From the NCBI GenBank assembly GCA_905250125.1, contig CAJNOL010000149.1:1-64000 (forward strand): DNA of 64,000 bases, given 5' to 3'. Position numbers and translations under genes: made by a program. The notes under the pieces are model-generated. The model saw only the letters and a program-made list of their open reading frames with translations, was not told the origin of the DNA and searched no databases. This DNA is from Rotaria sordida. Its lineage: Eukaryota > Rotifera > Eurotatoria > Philodinida > Philodinidae. This document shows positions 1 to 13,493 of this stretch, piece after piece (within the stretch, counting starts at the first letter, position 1; each line of letters starts with the position of its first letter).

Positions 1-858
1 TGAAGATACATTGGACTAAAACAAGAAATCAATGAACGAATGTTAATCAACTCTTATTACTAGAAGATGACTACAAAGAAAAATAAGCGAATTCTTGTTT
101 GATCTAGATGAATTTCCAAGAATTTTTATGATTTATCAAAATCGATGAAGATTTGTCGAGACTTCAAATTTCTACCTACATCGATTCCTTTGATTCAAGC
201 AACATAATATAATACATATATTTATCTGTTAAAGATCTTTTTAGTATTGATCATTTTTATAGTATTTTTGGTTGGCCGTAGAAAGGTCAAAAGAAAAAAT
301 GTTGATACTAGAAAAATATTGAAAAAAGTGGTTTTGCCCAGACTAAGTGTGAGCATATGTGATAAAGAAGATTAGAACCTACACTCACACTCACCCTTTT
401 CCTTTCGACCTTTCTGCAGCACACTGTATTTTTTTTTTCAATTAAATGTCGTGATTCCCTTCAGAAACGTCAAGAAAACTAATCTTTTCGAATTTCAACT
501 TGAAATTTTGCATAGAGATGGGTCTTCATGAGAATAGTTTATTGTTATTTATACGCAATCAATCTATTTGCAGAAGTCTTCTTTCGATTTGTTTTTTACT
601 AAAAACTTCTATTTCATAGTTCTGTGTGCTTAACTTACAACTCTTTTCGGACTTATTTCAATAAATGGTTTTTTTGTTACTCGATTTGATTCCACCAACG
701 TTTTTTTCAAGATCTGACCTATTCCAATTCGAGTCCTACTTTCTTAACTATTCTACTCAATTTAGTATCTTTAAAAAAAAGTAAATAAATTATGAAAGAG
801 TATTTATGTACTATCTGATATAGACAAAACCCATAAACTATAGATGAAACTTAATTTA
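1..858. other. Non-coding stretch downstream of the cyclase gene
   Basis: No open frame with coding character is seen on either strand. The cyclase-like gene stops at 859, and nothing here continues its reading frame. About 440-590 resembles part of a dispersed repeat also found near 14563 and 52318; the rest is A/T-rich sequence with homopolymer runs. Confidence 0.6.
440..590 (+). repeat. Fragment of dispersed repeat family R1
   Basis: This stretch aligns by eye with parts of 14563-14880 and 52318-52692. Shared blocks are a 'GTCGT...CAGAAAC' segment, a 'TTTCRACTTGAAA' segment and an 'AGAGAT...GAGAATAGTT' segment. It looks like a short, diverged copy. It has no coding potential. Confidence 0.4.
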
Positions 859-3800
859 CTATGGAGTATTCGTTGTATTTCCTGTTGTTAATGATGGTGT
901 ATATAATTCTTCAATATTATTTGATGATTCAATAAGTTTATTTAAAATATGTAAAAGTAATTCATTCAGATAAACTTCATAAGTTTTAACTAAATTATTA
1001 TCATTCGTATTTTCTGTTTCAATATGACTACGACGAAATCTAACATCAAGTAAATCATTTAATAAAAATAAATTTCGTCTTAAATGTAAATCATTTGCTT
1101 TACTTATATCGAATAAACGTAAAAGATATTTTTCACGTTCATGTTGACTTTTATCATCATGATGAAATTGTAATAATTGTCTTAATAATGAACGTAATAA
1201 ACTAAATTCATTAAAACGTTGTTCAAATTGACAATGATAATTAATAACTTGTATTGATGATTTTTTAATTATTAAACAATCATTAGCATAAAGACTTAAT
1301 GATGATATTGGTCTTGTTGCAGTATCAGGTATTGGTATTGTTGTATTATTATTATTCATTGTTGAATCATTTGGAATGTATTTATTATCATAATGAGGAC
1401 AAGCTGAAAGATTATTAATATTTGCTGAATTTTCTAATGAATTAGCTATAAATTGTAATAAACGACTTCGACCAATTTTATCTTCACCTATGACAAAAAG
1501 AAAAATAAATTTATTAAATCAAATAAAATTAGAATAAATCATTATGGAATGAAAATAGTTAGAACTTATTCTTATTGCTATTTCTATTAATTTATAACAT
1601 ATATGATAGTGACGGATTGTCATCATAAATAGCATTAACATCAAATACTTCGTTATCTATTATTATTAAACATAGAAGAAAAATCTTCAATTAATTTTTT
1701 TTTCTTATCAAATGAGTTACTGAGTAGGGATGTGCAGAAGCAAGTTTTTTTTGTTGATCCTGGTAACTTTTTTTTTCACCTGTCTCAATCCCGATAGCTT
1801 CTTTTTTAGTGGGATTCTGTTCTTAGTGGTCCCGATTCTGCACGTCTCTAATACTGAATATAATCAGACGAACTTAGAAGATGTGTGCTTTTTTTTGTAA
1901 TTATTACTAATAGATATGAAAGAATAATTTGAGTAAGAATGTCAAAAAAAAAAATCCTACTTTCTAACCTTCAAATATAATAGCTGCAAGATCTCTTCGT
2001 CTATTTGAACTATTAACTGGTTCATCAAGTAACACAATTTGTGCTGCAACAATCATTAATTCAACTCTTCTTCCTAAGAATGGATAACATTCTTGTTTGA
2101 TTTCATTTATGTGAAAATTAGATGCTCTATTTTGTTCGATCATTTGTAATACTCCAGGACAATCATCATATTGCCAAATAATTCCAACATCATTCATTCC
2201 CTTTAAAAAAAAAAGAATATATTTATTTATACATTTAATTCAAAATTTGTTTTCTTTTCATCTTACTTTTAAAGATTTAATAGGTAATTTTTGAAAGTAT
2301 CGACTATTTAAACGTGAATTATAATATGTTTCTTGATCACATGAAATTATATTTGGATAATTACACATTAAACGTGCAGCCATATTTACTTTTCGACCAA
2401 TAACTGTATATTCACAACGTGCTGCATGTCCAACCACACCACAATAAGTAAGACCTGTTGTCACCTAACCTAACGAAAATAAAACAATGTGTGTTTTTTT
2501 TTTAAGAAAAATTTCTTTATCATTATTTACACCAATTGAACAATTTTCAACAAATTGACATTGATCTCGAATTGTTGAATGAATCATATAAGCAGATTTA
2601 AGTGCATTAGCTGTATCATCACCTTGTTTATAACCAGGTAAACCAAAAACACATAAAAATGAAAAACCTTTATCAAATAATAATGCTTTTGTTAAAACTC
2701 CACCCATCATTTTTGTTAATTCATATATTTGTACAAATATTTTCTGAATATTTTCATGTAAATTATCATTTATTGTTTGTTCATTTGATATATCAAGATT
2801 AATAAATGATATTGTTACACGACGTAATTCAGATAAATAATCTAATGATTGTTTACGTTCAATACGTTGATGAACACAACGTAATAAAAATGATTTCATT
2901 AATGAATCAATTTTAAAATTAAGTTCATCATTTGACAAATCATTTTCAGATGATTGTTTATTATCATCATCATTATTATTACTATTATTATCATTGGTTA
3001 TTTCTTGATTAGACATATCCTATTCAAAAAAACAAACATGAACAAAGAAAGTATTATTTTTTTTATATAAATAACTCCATGTGGAATGTTATATTGGTTT
3101 AGTATATCTCAAAGGAATAGCTTATCATAAAATTCTAGTTGCAATCTATGTTGATAAGTTTATTTCTATTGGGAAATCATTATGTGAAAGTTGATAATTG
3201 CTAAGGATTATTTATTTTGCACAATTATATTATATGTGTATAATCTGTGTCATATATCATTAAAATTATATGGTTTTATTTTTTACAGGACAGAAATCAT
3301 TCAAATTATATTTATGTTTTGATATATACAGTTTGTACGATATGTTATTCTGATATTTGATAATTGATTAGAATTTTTCTAAATTAATCTGTATTTTGTT
3401 TTTATTTAGAGATTTGACAATGATTTTAATGTCTCTAAAAAATATTTGTTTATATTGTTTCGACGAGAAAGTAAATCAATTTGCTTGTATAATCTAGACA
3501 CTAATAGAAAAAAATTGGATAGATCGATTATAGTTCTACGTGGTTGAGTTATTTGGTCGTATTTGGCTTCGATTTATATGATTACTTCAATATAATTATT
3601 TTTTTTCCAGTATAACGATGGAATCTGGTCTTTTGAATAATTAAATTTTCTATCTTTTATATATCCATTTGCTTAGATTACGGATAGATTATCTACTTGA
3701 AGGTCATATATGAGATAATACTTGACATTGGTACTCATTGAGACGTTAGAACTCAAAATAACATATTTTCCGGTTGAAGTATTTCTTCGATATATGTTTA

Positions 3801-5300
3801 GACACAAATAGAATTGTTAAATGAAGTTATTTGAAATCGATTGAAAATATTTTCGTAGTTTGATTTATTTCGCATATAAAATTAGATTATACTTTGTCAA
3901 AAAAGACGTGGAAGGAGGAAAATTATTTTTTTGTTTTAATCTTAATATCAAGTTTAACAAAAAAAATTTTTTTTTTTTTTCGTAGAGATTTAAAAAATAC
4001 TTTTTTATATTCATGTCAATAAATCTGATACATATATACATTCTTTATTATTCCCCTCTGTTTATCATTCATAAAGATATTAGTAAAACAAATTCTTTCT
4101 TCTTTTTTTTTTAATTTCAAATATGCATGTAAAATCTTATACATTCATACTTTTGTTTTGATAAATGAAATCATTACTCATCATCATAAACAAAACTCAA
4201 GTTTTATACAATTATTTATATAACTTATCGATAATTCTTAATATAATCGATTTATAGAAATATTGAAAGTTTTCATTTGAAATAAGTATATCTCAAATGT
4301 CTTTACATACCATTCTATCATTTATTACTGTTGAATGATTAATATGTTCTTCTGTATCAGAATCTTCATTGAATGATTTTCTTGATTGTGAATATTCAAC
4401 AGCAATATGTTCATGTTTAGGATCAATATCATCACTAACAGGTATAAATTCACAATTGAATGTTTTTGTTTGAAGTTTATCATAAACAGGTTTTGTTAAA
4501 ATAATATCACCAGGTTCACATAATTGTTCGCATATATTAACATCGTTAATACAATTACCTGTTAATAAATAATGTTTAAATTCATCTGTACCAACAAATA
4601 TAGCACATACAGGTCCATATGCAAGTGCTACTTTAAGACGTAATATAACACCAACATCTGTTTCATAAACTCCACATTTTTGTTGTAAATGTAATGCACA
4701 TTTTAATGCTTGTTGTGGACCTATAGTTTCATTTGTCCATAATGCAAGTATAGCATCTCCAGCAAATTTATATATATCACCATCATGTGTTAATATTTCA
4801 TAAACAAGTTTATCAAAATAAGCATTTAATGTACGTGTTAATTGATCAATACCCAAATGTGCATCATTAGAATATTGTTCAGTTAATGATGTAAAACCCG
4901 ATACATCAAGAAATAATAATGTTGCATTATTATATTTATGTTCATTTGGTATTGATATAACACCTTTACGATCAATTAAATCATTTAAATTATTTAAAAC
5001 AATATCTGGAATATGTGCTTGTACTTGTTGTCCGATGTTTAATATATCATCATCATCATCATCATTGTCATATTGTTCGTATTCATGAGTTTCGTCAATA
5101 CTTCCGTTATTGAGATTTCTCATCGTAGTACTTAGTTGCATAGTAGCAACAACCATTTTAACAGTATCTGTTGCAAATGATGGTAAACCATGAGACCATG
5201 TCCGGCGTAGCGACTTCTTTCGTTGTCGGTGATTCGACAGGTGATTATTTATTGACGACGTTTTGTTTTTCGCATGAATGCTTTGGGGTCGTTGATGCAT
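859..5300 (-). CDS. ADCY10-like: Soluble (bicarbonate-type) adenylyl cyclase-like protein, short form
   Basis: The five-exon model is 4311-5300, 2531-3019, 2267-2464, 1969-2200 and 859-1487, all with GT..AG ends and matching phases, giving about 845 aa. The first cyclase domain holds FLDVSGF (metal Asp about 132) and YKFAGD (Lys 178, metal Asp about 182), the soluble adenylyl cyclase pattern. The second domain has EYTVIGRKVNMAARLM with the catalytic Asn and Arg of the NxxxR motif, and no metal Asp. It is followed by FLGRRVEL and a P-loop at about 637-644 (GEDKIGRS), where the usual Lys is Arg. The protein ends about 200 residues after the P-loop, so it lacks most of the ATPase and helical region of the roughly 1600-aa animal enzymes. 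The expected role is cAMP synthesis from ATP inside the cell. Intron 1 (1.29 kb) is long for this window, and intron 4 carries a MITE. Identification as this family is firm; the short C-terminus is seen, but a missed downstream exon cannot be excluded. Confidence 0.85.
1726..1851. mobile_element. hAT-like MITE in intron 4 of the cyclase gene
   Basis: This 126-bp element begins AGGGATGTGCAGAA and ends with the inverse TTCTGCACGTCTCTAA. It is flanked by near-identical 8-bp direct repeats, TACTGAGT (1718-1725) and TACTGAAT (1852-1859). Short size, inverted ends and an 8-bp target duplication are typical of non-autonomous hAT elements. It has no coding capacity. Confidence 0.65.
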
Positions 5301-7735
5301 GATAATTTGTTTTGAATCAATAATTCAAGTTAGTGTCGAAGCATATCGAGTCTAAATTATTTTTTTTTTCTAATTGCTAAAATGTCAAAAATATATCAAT
5401 GAGTAGGCAATGATAGATAAAATCTATTCTTTTTATGTTAACAGAACTCCTACATGCATACACTTAACATAGCAGTCTATCAAGATCAAACAGTACGTTT
5501 GTTTTTTTCCTTTCGTTGCATAACGAAAAAGTCATAGTAAAAACAAATATGAAATTTTAATAATAAAAAAAAAAGATCGTGAGTTACTATGAGAGATAAA
5601 GAAAAAATGATAAATAATCGATCTTTCAACTCACAAGAAACTAACAACGACGAAGTCAAGTTCACTATGATGTTTTCATATGTAAGGATATGATTTATTT
5701 ACTGATATTATATCATTCTCAACATATCTTTTGTTGGAGGTTCTTTTTTTCTTTTTTGTTCCGTCTTACTTTAATGTTTTATTTTAGTATGAATATCAAC
5801 GTGTCATTCGTGATTTGCAGGAATGTGTGTGTATGTGTATGTTTCAGATGCGAACGTGTTTGCGTGATGATCTAATTTAATCTTATTCTAGAACAAATAG
5901 CAAAAGACAAAAGCATAAAAATGGCGCTGTTACACAGCATATAAAATGTAAATTTTTTTTTCTTTTAGTGATATCGATGATGATGAACGAAGACTTTTAT
6001 GATTGTTTTCTATCATCTGTGTTAGAGATGTTTTTAGTATGAATGATTTATGCCTCTTCTTAGCCTTATATTTGTTCTCATAAGAGAGAGCATCCTACTT
6101 CGATTCTCATTGTTTTCTTCTGTGCAAAGAAAAAGACAAACATTACCCAAATATCTTACTGTATAGCTACCAAAAAACTGTATTTAGCAATGGTAACGTC
6201 ATTTATCGCTTGTCACATATAGTTGTATTATCCGTAAGCATAGATAATATTACAGGTAGAAAAAAAACAATAGAGTTTTCTTTCATTCATTTCCATAATA
6301 TAATAAGAAATGATGAAGAAAAATCGATTCTCAGAATTGGATGTTGACAAATGTTAGACACTACTTGATCTATTCATTCATTGGTTAATATGACATCTGG
6401 TTGCATGAAAAAATCTCGAAGAATAATTATCGTGCCATCAAAATAAAAAAATAGTAATAATAAGTGAAGTTGATATAGAGGGAGCGAAAGAAGAAAAAAA
6501 AAAGGAAACAATAGTCCATTGTAACGATTTAAAGCATTGCCGTATACATTCTTATCAGATGATGGAATGCAATGAGAAACAATGTTAGGCTTACAAAATA
6601 CCAGTTGCAATAGTTTTGTCTCGAAAGCTAATAAGTAATACTTTTTGTTTTGTTGCTGACGATCGTTGTCATTAGTCATAAATACATTATAATTAGAAGA
6701 AGTTTATATGGAACCGAAAGATACTAGTATAATTTAGTTCCTCTTCTTGTTTTTTGTATTTTCTTCTTCATCTATGTTGACCAGCTATCACTCGATATGC
6801 ATATGTCTATATATAATAAGGAAAATGATTGACGGATATAACCGAAAAAAGACCTGTTAAGAGATAGCTATTACCGCCTACAAAATATCTCTGAGACGAT
6901 TAGAAAGAAAACTATGAAAGATAATATGAAATATTTATTTACTTTATATAGGAATTCATTAATCGATGGAATTTATCGTTGTTCAAATACCATTCTTTAT
7001 TACGACTTTAACGTATTTATCATTTATTCGACGCTTTTATACCTTACCTATATAACGTGATTCTTGAAACTTAATAACATGCAAACTAAATAGAAAGAAA
7101 AAATATTTACACACAGAGAAAAAGATTGTGTGATCAGCAATCATTAGAAGACTTGTAAAGAATTGTGTTCTTTTTCTTTTCTATTTGCTAGCCAAGCAAC
7201 AGCTTTGATTAAGCTTTAATGCAAAACTTATGTTTGATATTGATTTGTGCTTGCTATTCGCATATGTCAACACATGCATTCTTTCATTTAATGTCTCTTT
7301 TCTTTAATCATTAATAATGATCATAATCACTAAGTTTTTTTTTTTGCCCAAAACATGTTATTAATTAACAAATAGAAAATGAAAAAGTATCGTTAAATAA
7401 CAAGAAAAAATCTTATATTAAATAAATATATCCACATAAAACAATACATGTGTGTGTGTGTGTTTCTTTTCTTCTAAAATATGATATTTATATATTTAAT
7501 TAAGAAAAAATGACAAATGAAAATGAAAATGACATAAGTTAAGAACAAATAGATTAAAAAAAGATCGTCTATCACATAGAAGTTTTTTGTTTTTTGTTAA
7601 TTTGCCATCAAATTTCTACCGGTTGTAATTTATATTTGTGTGCATAGAATAAGTACAATAACAATAAATAAAAGAATTTTAAAACAAAAAAAAAACTTGA
7701 GATCAATGTTCCTTAATAATTGCCTAAAAAATTAG
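5301..7735. other. Intergenic region between the cyclase and GOPC genes
   Basis: It lies between the cyclase start (minus strand) and the GOPC stop, so it should hold the cyclase promoter and the GOPC 3' UTR. Open frames here (for example 5690-5875 and 6374-6679) are short, low-complexity and lack coding character. A short (TG)n run lies at about 7449-7462. No RNA gene is recognised. Confidence 0.6.
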
Positions 7736-10700
7736 TTAATCTTTCGAATCTGTACGTTTAACTGGTAAATATTGTTGTGTATGTTTAATATATCTATCAA
7801 TCACAGATGGACCATCTCTATAAGAAAAAAAAAATTTTTTTAAACTAAATTATATAAACAAAAACTAATTAAATACCTTTGATAACTATCAATACTTGCT
7901 GTATCTGTCCCATCAATTTGTTCTAAAATATTTTTTCTTTGATTACCATTTGATATAGATAGATCTTTAATACGATGAATTGATTCTATATCACTTGATG
8001 AAAAAGTTTTTGTTTGTTTATCTTCAGTTTCATCAGTAATAAATTTATATTTTAAATGATTTTCAACATCACAATTTGTTAAATCTTCATCATCACTATC
8101 ATCAGGTGCAACAAAAACAACTGTTAATGTCATATCTCCTTTCTATTTAAAACAATAGAATAAAAAAAAAATTTAATTAAATATTTTGTCTTTTGTTTTT
8201 TTCTAATCTACATACAATAGATGATAAAATTTGAACAGCTTCTTTATGTTTAGCATCACGTAAATCTTGTTGATTAACAGCTAATATTGAATCACCAATA
8301 TAAAGTTGTCCACTACGCCATGCTGGACCATTTTGATGAATTTCAGATATAAGAATAGGTAAACCATGTTCTTTACCACCTGTTATTGATATTCCTAATG
8401 CTTCGTTAGCTTCTTTATGAAGTTGAACTGTACGTATTTCTCCTACACCATGACGTTTTTTCAATGTATTAAAATCCTGTTCGATAGCAAAAAAAAAACA
8501 ATATAGACAGACAGAAAAGTAAAATATTTAAATTACATGTCCTGGTGGCATTGTTAAAATTTTATTAACTTTTTCTCGACCACGACATGCACGTATAACA
8601 GTTTTATGACGATGTAAATGTATTTCAGCTTCAAGTTGATTCCATAAATTTTCATGATCAGCTCCGCGTAAATCACGACCAAGTAATTGAATTTGCTGTA
8701 TTCTATTAATCAAAAACAAAATAAATTCAAATGTTAATATTAGTTTTTCTTTTTATGTCTAAAAAAAAAACAAAATAGAGTAATAAGGATGTTTTATACA
8801 TCTATGGAAGATGGATGGTATGTTATTTATTAACAGTAATATTTGTTTTACTGCTTGATTTATTACAGTAATATATGGACGGAAATTAATGAATAAGCAT
8901 CTATAAAGAATTATTAAGCAAACGAGAAAACATAACAATGATTGCCTTTTACCTTCATAATAAATAAATGACAAATCATATTTTTTCTTAGTCTTTCGAA
9001 ATACTATTGTTATTGAATCTCATATAAATAATAATAATAATATATGTTTGATTATTGACCTAACCTTAACAATGAGAATTCATTGAGAAAAATCTTATAG
9101 ACATAAAATCGAAATTTACTGTTTATTTATTCAATTACATCAACTTTGGATAAATGAGAAAAAAAAAATTGTCGATTTTTGTTTCACACTGTTTGAATAG
9201 TTTTATTTGTAGAATACTTGTAAAATATCTATAGAACGAAGTTTAATTATTAGTATTGCTAATGTTGTTGAAAACAAGAAAACAACAAAGTTGATCTCAT
9301 TACTACATGCGTCACAACACATTAGATATATTACATAGGCAGCGTACTAGAGAAATAACATATGGAAATAAAAGATTAATACTACTTCTGTTTTTTGAAT
9401 CTAATTCGGTATTTATTCTGTAGTATCAAATGCGTCTATCACAATACAATACACATATGCCAACTGAATTTTCTTATTCATAAATGTTATTTTTCCATCA
9501 AACTCTATGCACTGAAAAATTCTTCATGACGTCAGAAAGATAGTATTATTAGGGCAAATTATCATCGTTTAATAACATTCGAGAAATATTTTATCATGTC
9601 AAGATTGTTTTATCAAATTAATAAAATCAAAAAGTCGATCAAAGTTCATCTCATAACAGAAATCTATATGAAGAGCGATAAATTTAGATTATTTCTTAAT
9701 AGTCGAAAAACGATTATTTTTTATTGTTGAGTTTATATGTTGATATCTCATTGCACATCTCATCTATTGATATTTACCTCTTGGGAGTAGGAAGTATATT
9801 AGTATGTTTTAGTTATGATTCAACTAATAATTGACTTCGGCATTTATCTTATAATAGCATGGTCTGAAAGTTTTCAATTAAAGGATGGCTAGGCAATGAA
9901 GGAAAATTTCTACTTAGAGATGCTTCATCTGTGTGAAATTCACCAAATATATCTTGAAATTATTATTCTTATTGTACTCTCATTAATCTTCTTCCATCTC
10001 ATAATTACATTCATTACTTCTATATTATTTTCTCGGATTTGCGATGAAAAATAACATCTTTCTTTTATCAGTTTCTTGCGTAATGTCCTTGTTATCTTAG
10101 TAAAAGTTCGTTCTTGTCTAGTATAATCGAGTTCTGGCTATTGTCCATTTATATATGTAAGTAAACATTGCCTGACAGTTTCAAAACATTTGTTACCTTC
10201 AACAATAACCTTGTCCTCAAGGGTTACGCAGTATTTGTATTTGTTTTGTATTATTTCTTGATACACAATAAAGTAAATAATAGATATCATCGCTTGGTGA
10301 ATTTAATAAATTCATTTAGTTGATCATTTTTACTTGATTCGTATTGGTATTAAGTAATAAAGTAACATTCAAAAATTATCTTACACATGAAAAAAAAAAA
10401 TTCAAAATGAAATATTTTAGAAAACTTTCATTGATTTTTCTTAAGTAGCTTTAGTTCGACTGCTTTCAGGTTCGAAAAACTATGAATCGATCATATCTTT
10501 CCGAAGTTTTGAACATAGAATACTTTTATCAATATTATTAACTATTTATATTTATAAACATTCGAACGTTCTTGAAGAAAAAAAAAAAAGGAGTAGAAAA
10601 AATTGGAAACAAGATATGTAGTATGCTCGATCAAATACAGAATTATTTGCTAAAGTTCAAACGAATTGCAATGATTTCGAACAAAAAGCAGGACTCGCTG

Positions 10701-12903
10701 CAATATATAAATAAATGATTTGATTTGTTATATGAAATTTCCAACCACCATATTCAAATGTTTAGAAAGAAAGTATAACAAACCTTCAGAACTTCCTCAG
10801 CAAGAAAAATCAGAAGTAGTAAAATGAATATCTTATCAAAGTCTATCAAAATTTAGATTGTTATTACATGTAGAACTCATTTAAAACTATTTACGCTCCT
10901 TAGACTAAGAAAAAATATGAGCACACTACTCACAAGAGTATTCTGAGTGGGCTGTAATGAGATTAAAAAGAAATGATTGTTTCCCATAAAAAATTTACTT
11001 TGCATCGCGCACGAGATATCTTTATACTTTTCTTAACGAGTTCTCATTTTATATAGAATCGAACTTTTCCAAGTCAAGTAATGAATCAAAAAAAAAAATA
11101 ATAAGCAATTTAATCGTTGATACAATTAATGAACTACACGCAAAGATATTTTTTTTTTTCTATTAAAACTTGAAAAAAAAATGTGTTGAATTTATTACAT
11201 GACTATGTCTGGTTTTTTTTTCTCTTAAATATCATTGTCATTATCTATTTGTCATGAGAAAATACAAATGATAATCAACTTATTTTATGTGATAATTTTA
11301 TAAACACGGAAAGTATATTTTTTTTAATTCATAAAGAATTCAAAATTCAAGCAAAATTTTTCTTAGCAAAAAAAAACCAGTGAACAATAAATAGATCGAT
11401 ATATACAACTATTAAGATCATCAGTATATAATAACACTTATAAATCTAAAAACAAGAATTTAGGGCAGATATATATTATAGCTTATTCGTTTACATTGAA
11501 AACAAACCTAAGAAAATATGTAACTTTGATTTGAAAGACTCGCCGATCGGATTTAAATGGGACAAAATGTCTTCCTAGTTTTTGAAAACTTTTCAGTATA
11601 ATAGAGGCTTCGTTTTAGGCTCATTGAATAGAGACCTTCCTGCTCTAGAAAACTACTATCTTTATTTTTCAAGTAATTTTTTTTTGTCGGCACACAAAAG
11701 GTGAGCACATATAACTCAATCATCTAACTGTGACAGTCAAAAAATGAAAAATTTTTCATAAAATTTATGCTACAAAATTTTCTATCTTTTGATATATACT
11801 TTAGGATTTTAAAATATATGCAGAAAAAAAATTCGAAACATAAAAAAAACCTTTTTCTGACAGAATGATATCATTATTCTTTTCCTAATATTTCTACTGT
11901 CCAAGTGAAAAATCATCCCATTTTACTCAGAATTGAATTTCACATTGGATAGCACGAGAACAAACGTGTCATTGAGCAAATCTCACTTTGAAAAACATGA
12001 TTTTTCCTGAATAGATCTCAAAATACTACTAAGTGTTGGTTCAAATTTTTTTTCTTTTGAACAACAGCAGGAGAAACCTTGAAAAGGTCATGGAAACAGA
12101 GAGAATAAGCCTAAAATGAAGTCTTTGATGTGTTGGAAAGTGCTCTAAAAAGAGAAAAACAATTTGTCCTATTTAATATGTGCTACTTTTGTATTGTTAA
12201 TTTTGAAATAAAATAATAAATTTACCTTCCGGCTAATTCTTTATCAAGATATTTTGCTGCTAAACGTGAACCATAAATTTCTGATTGAAGATTAATTATT
12301 TGTGCTCTAAGTTTAGCATTTTCTTTTTCAAGTTCTTGTGCTTTTATTTCTGGTATTCGATTTTGTTTAAATTCATCACGTTGTTTAGCTATATGTTCTT
12401 CCTAAATAAATATTTTAATTAAACAAAAAAAAAAAAGAAATTAATAAGATAAACAAACCATTTTTTTTCTTATTGCATCAGCACCATCAATTTCACCTTG
12501 ATTTTTTAATGTTTGACATTCTAATTGTGATGCATGTAATTGTAACATTATATCTTTGACTTGTTGTTCTAATCCTTGTGGATCAGCTTTAGCATCAATC
12601 ATTTCTGTTCGAATATCAATTATTTGAGCCTAATTTTTTAAATTTATTTTCAAAATCGAAAACAAAAAACATAAAATTTACTTCTAATTTAGCATTAGCT
12701 TGTGAAAGAGTTTGTGCTTTATGTGCTAGTTGAGCAAAACTTGAACTAAGTATTGTCATTTTTGCTCGACCTTCATCAGTTATGTCCGATTGATCTTGAT
12801 CAATTTCACCAAGTAATAAATCAAGATTAACAAATGCTTTATCGAATTCTTTTTCAAGAATATCAAGCCAACGAAATGCACTAACTGATGCTGACATATT
12901 CAA
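7736..12903 (-). CDS. GOPC: GOPC: Golgi-associated PDZ and coiled-coil protein (PIST/CAL)
   Basis: The seven-exon model is 12682-12903, 12459-12629, 12226-12401, 8537-8702, 8216-8476, 7877-8142 and 7736-7817, giving 447 aa (human about 460). The N-terminus [19 protein letters not shown] and the middle block [14 protein letters not shown] / [10 protein letters not shown] / [18 protein letters not shown] match the family almost residue for residue. A coiled coil spans about 60-200. One PDZ domain (about 255-345) has the ligand loop [13 protein letters not shown]. Known family role: a peripheral Golgi protein that sorts membrane cargo through its PDZ domain and binds Golgi partners through the coiled coil. 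The acidic DDSDDED stretch after the PDZ is also conserved. Intron 3 is 3.5 kb, while the other introns are under 110 bp except intron 6-7 neighbours of similar size; it contains an inverted repeat at about 11549-12180. The gene looks complete and intact. Confidence 0.95.
8703..12225. other. Long intron 3 of GOPC (3.5 kb)
   Basis: The donor lies at 12225 and the acceptor at 8703 on the minus strand. No coding sequence is seen inside, apart from a spurious frame at 8759-8974. Its distal part holds an inverted-repeat element at about 11549-12180. The remainder is featureless A/T-rich DNA. Confidence 0.75.
11549..12180. mobile_element. Diverged inverted-repeat element in GOPC intron 3
   Basis: The left end (ATTTAAATGGGACAAAATGT) and the reverse complement of the right end (TATTAAATAGGACAAATTGT) match. 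A second matching block further in reads CTTCGTTTTAGGCTCATT against CTTCATTTTAGGCTTATT. The arms are diverged and the exact ends are uncertain. It is probably a non-autonomous DNA transposon with long inverted repeats. Confidence 0.5.
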
Positions 12904-13493
12904 TGATGTTTTTTCTTTTAATAATTTAAAATATCATATTTATAACCAAGAAAAAACAGAATCCTAGATATTCACAAAAAACAGATTACAAAACCATACG
13001 AGAAAACATTTGACCAGTCACAATTAAAATAAAGCAATAAAGTTTTTCTTTTTTATTATTTATTAGAATAACAAATCTGATTATTTAATAAAAGTTTCGG
13101 AATAATTTATAAAGAATATATATTGAAAACAAGAAAATAAGACTTCTAATTAATTGTCTTTATGCGACATCTAGAAATAGAATTGATCAGAAAGAAACGA
13201 TGTGGTTCTTCACTACTCGTCTGATATTGCTAAAATAAACTACCTACGATTCTATGGCATACTTTACATATAAAGTAATGAATAATAGTTAAAAGCAAGT
13301 CATTTATTGACAGAGAGTGAATATATCTTGCGTGTAATTATCTAATACATACGACATAGGTTTTCTTAGATATTCAGAAGTGTTTTTTAAATTCAAATTA
13401 TGTTTAGGATGTGTGTATTGATACTGAAACAAGTTTCACATAGGAAATGTTTTTATATGTTAATTAAATAAATTAATATTGTTTTTAATTATA
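12904..13493. other. Upstream region of GOPC
   Basis: This is A/T-rich DNA directly upstream of the GOPC start codon on the minus strand, presumably holding its 5' UTR and promoter. No specific element is recognised. Confidence 0.4.
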
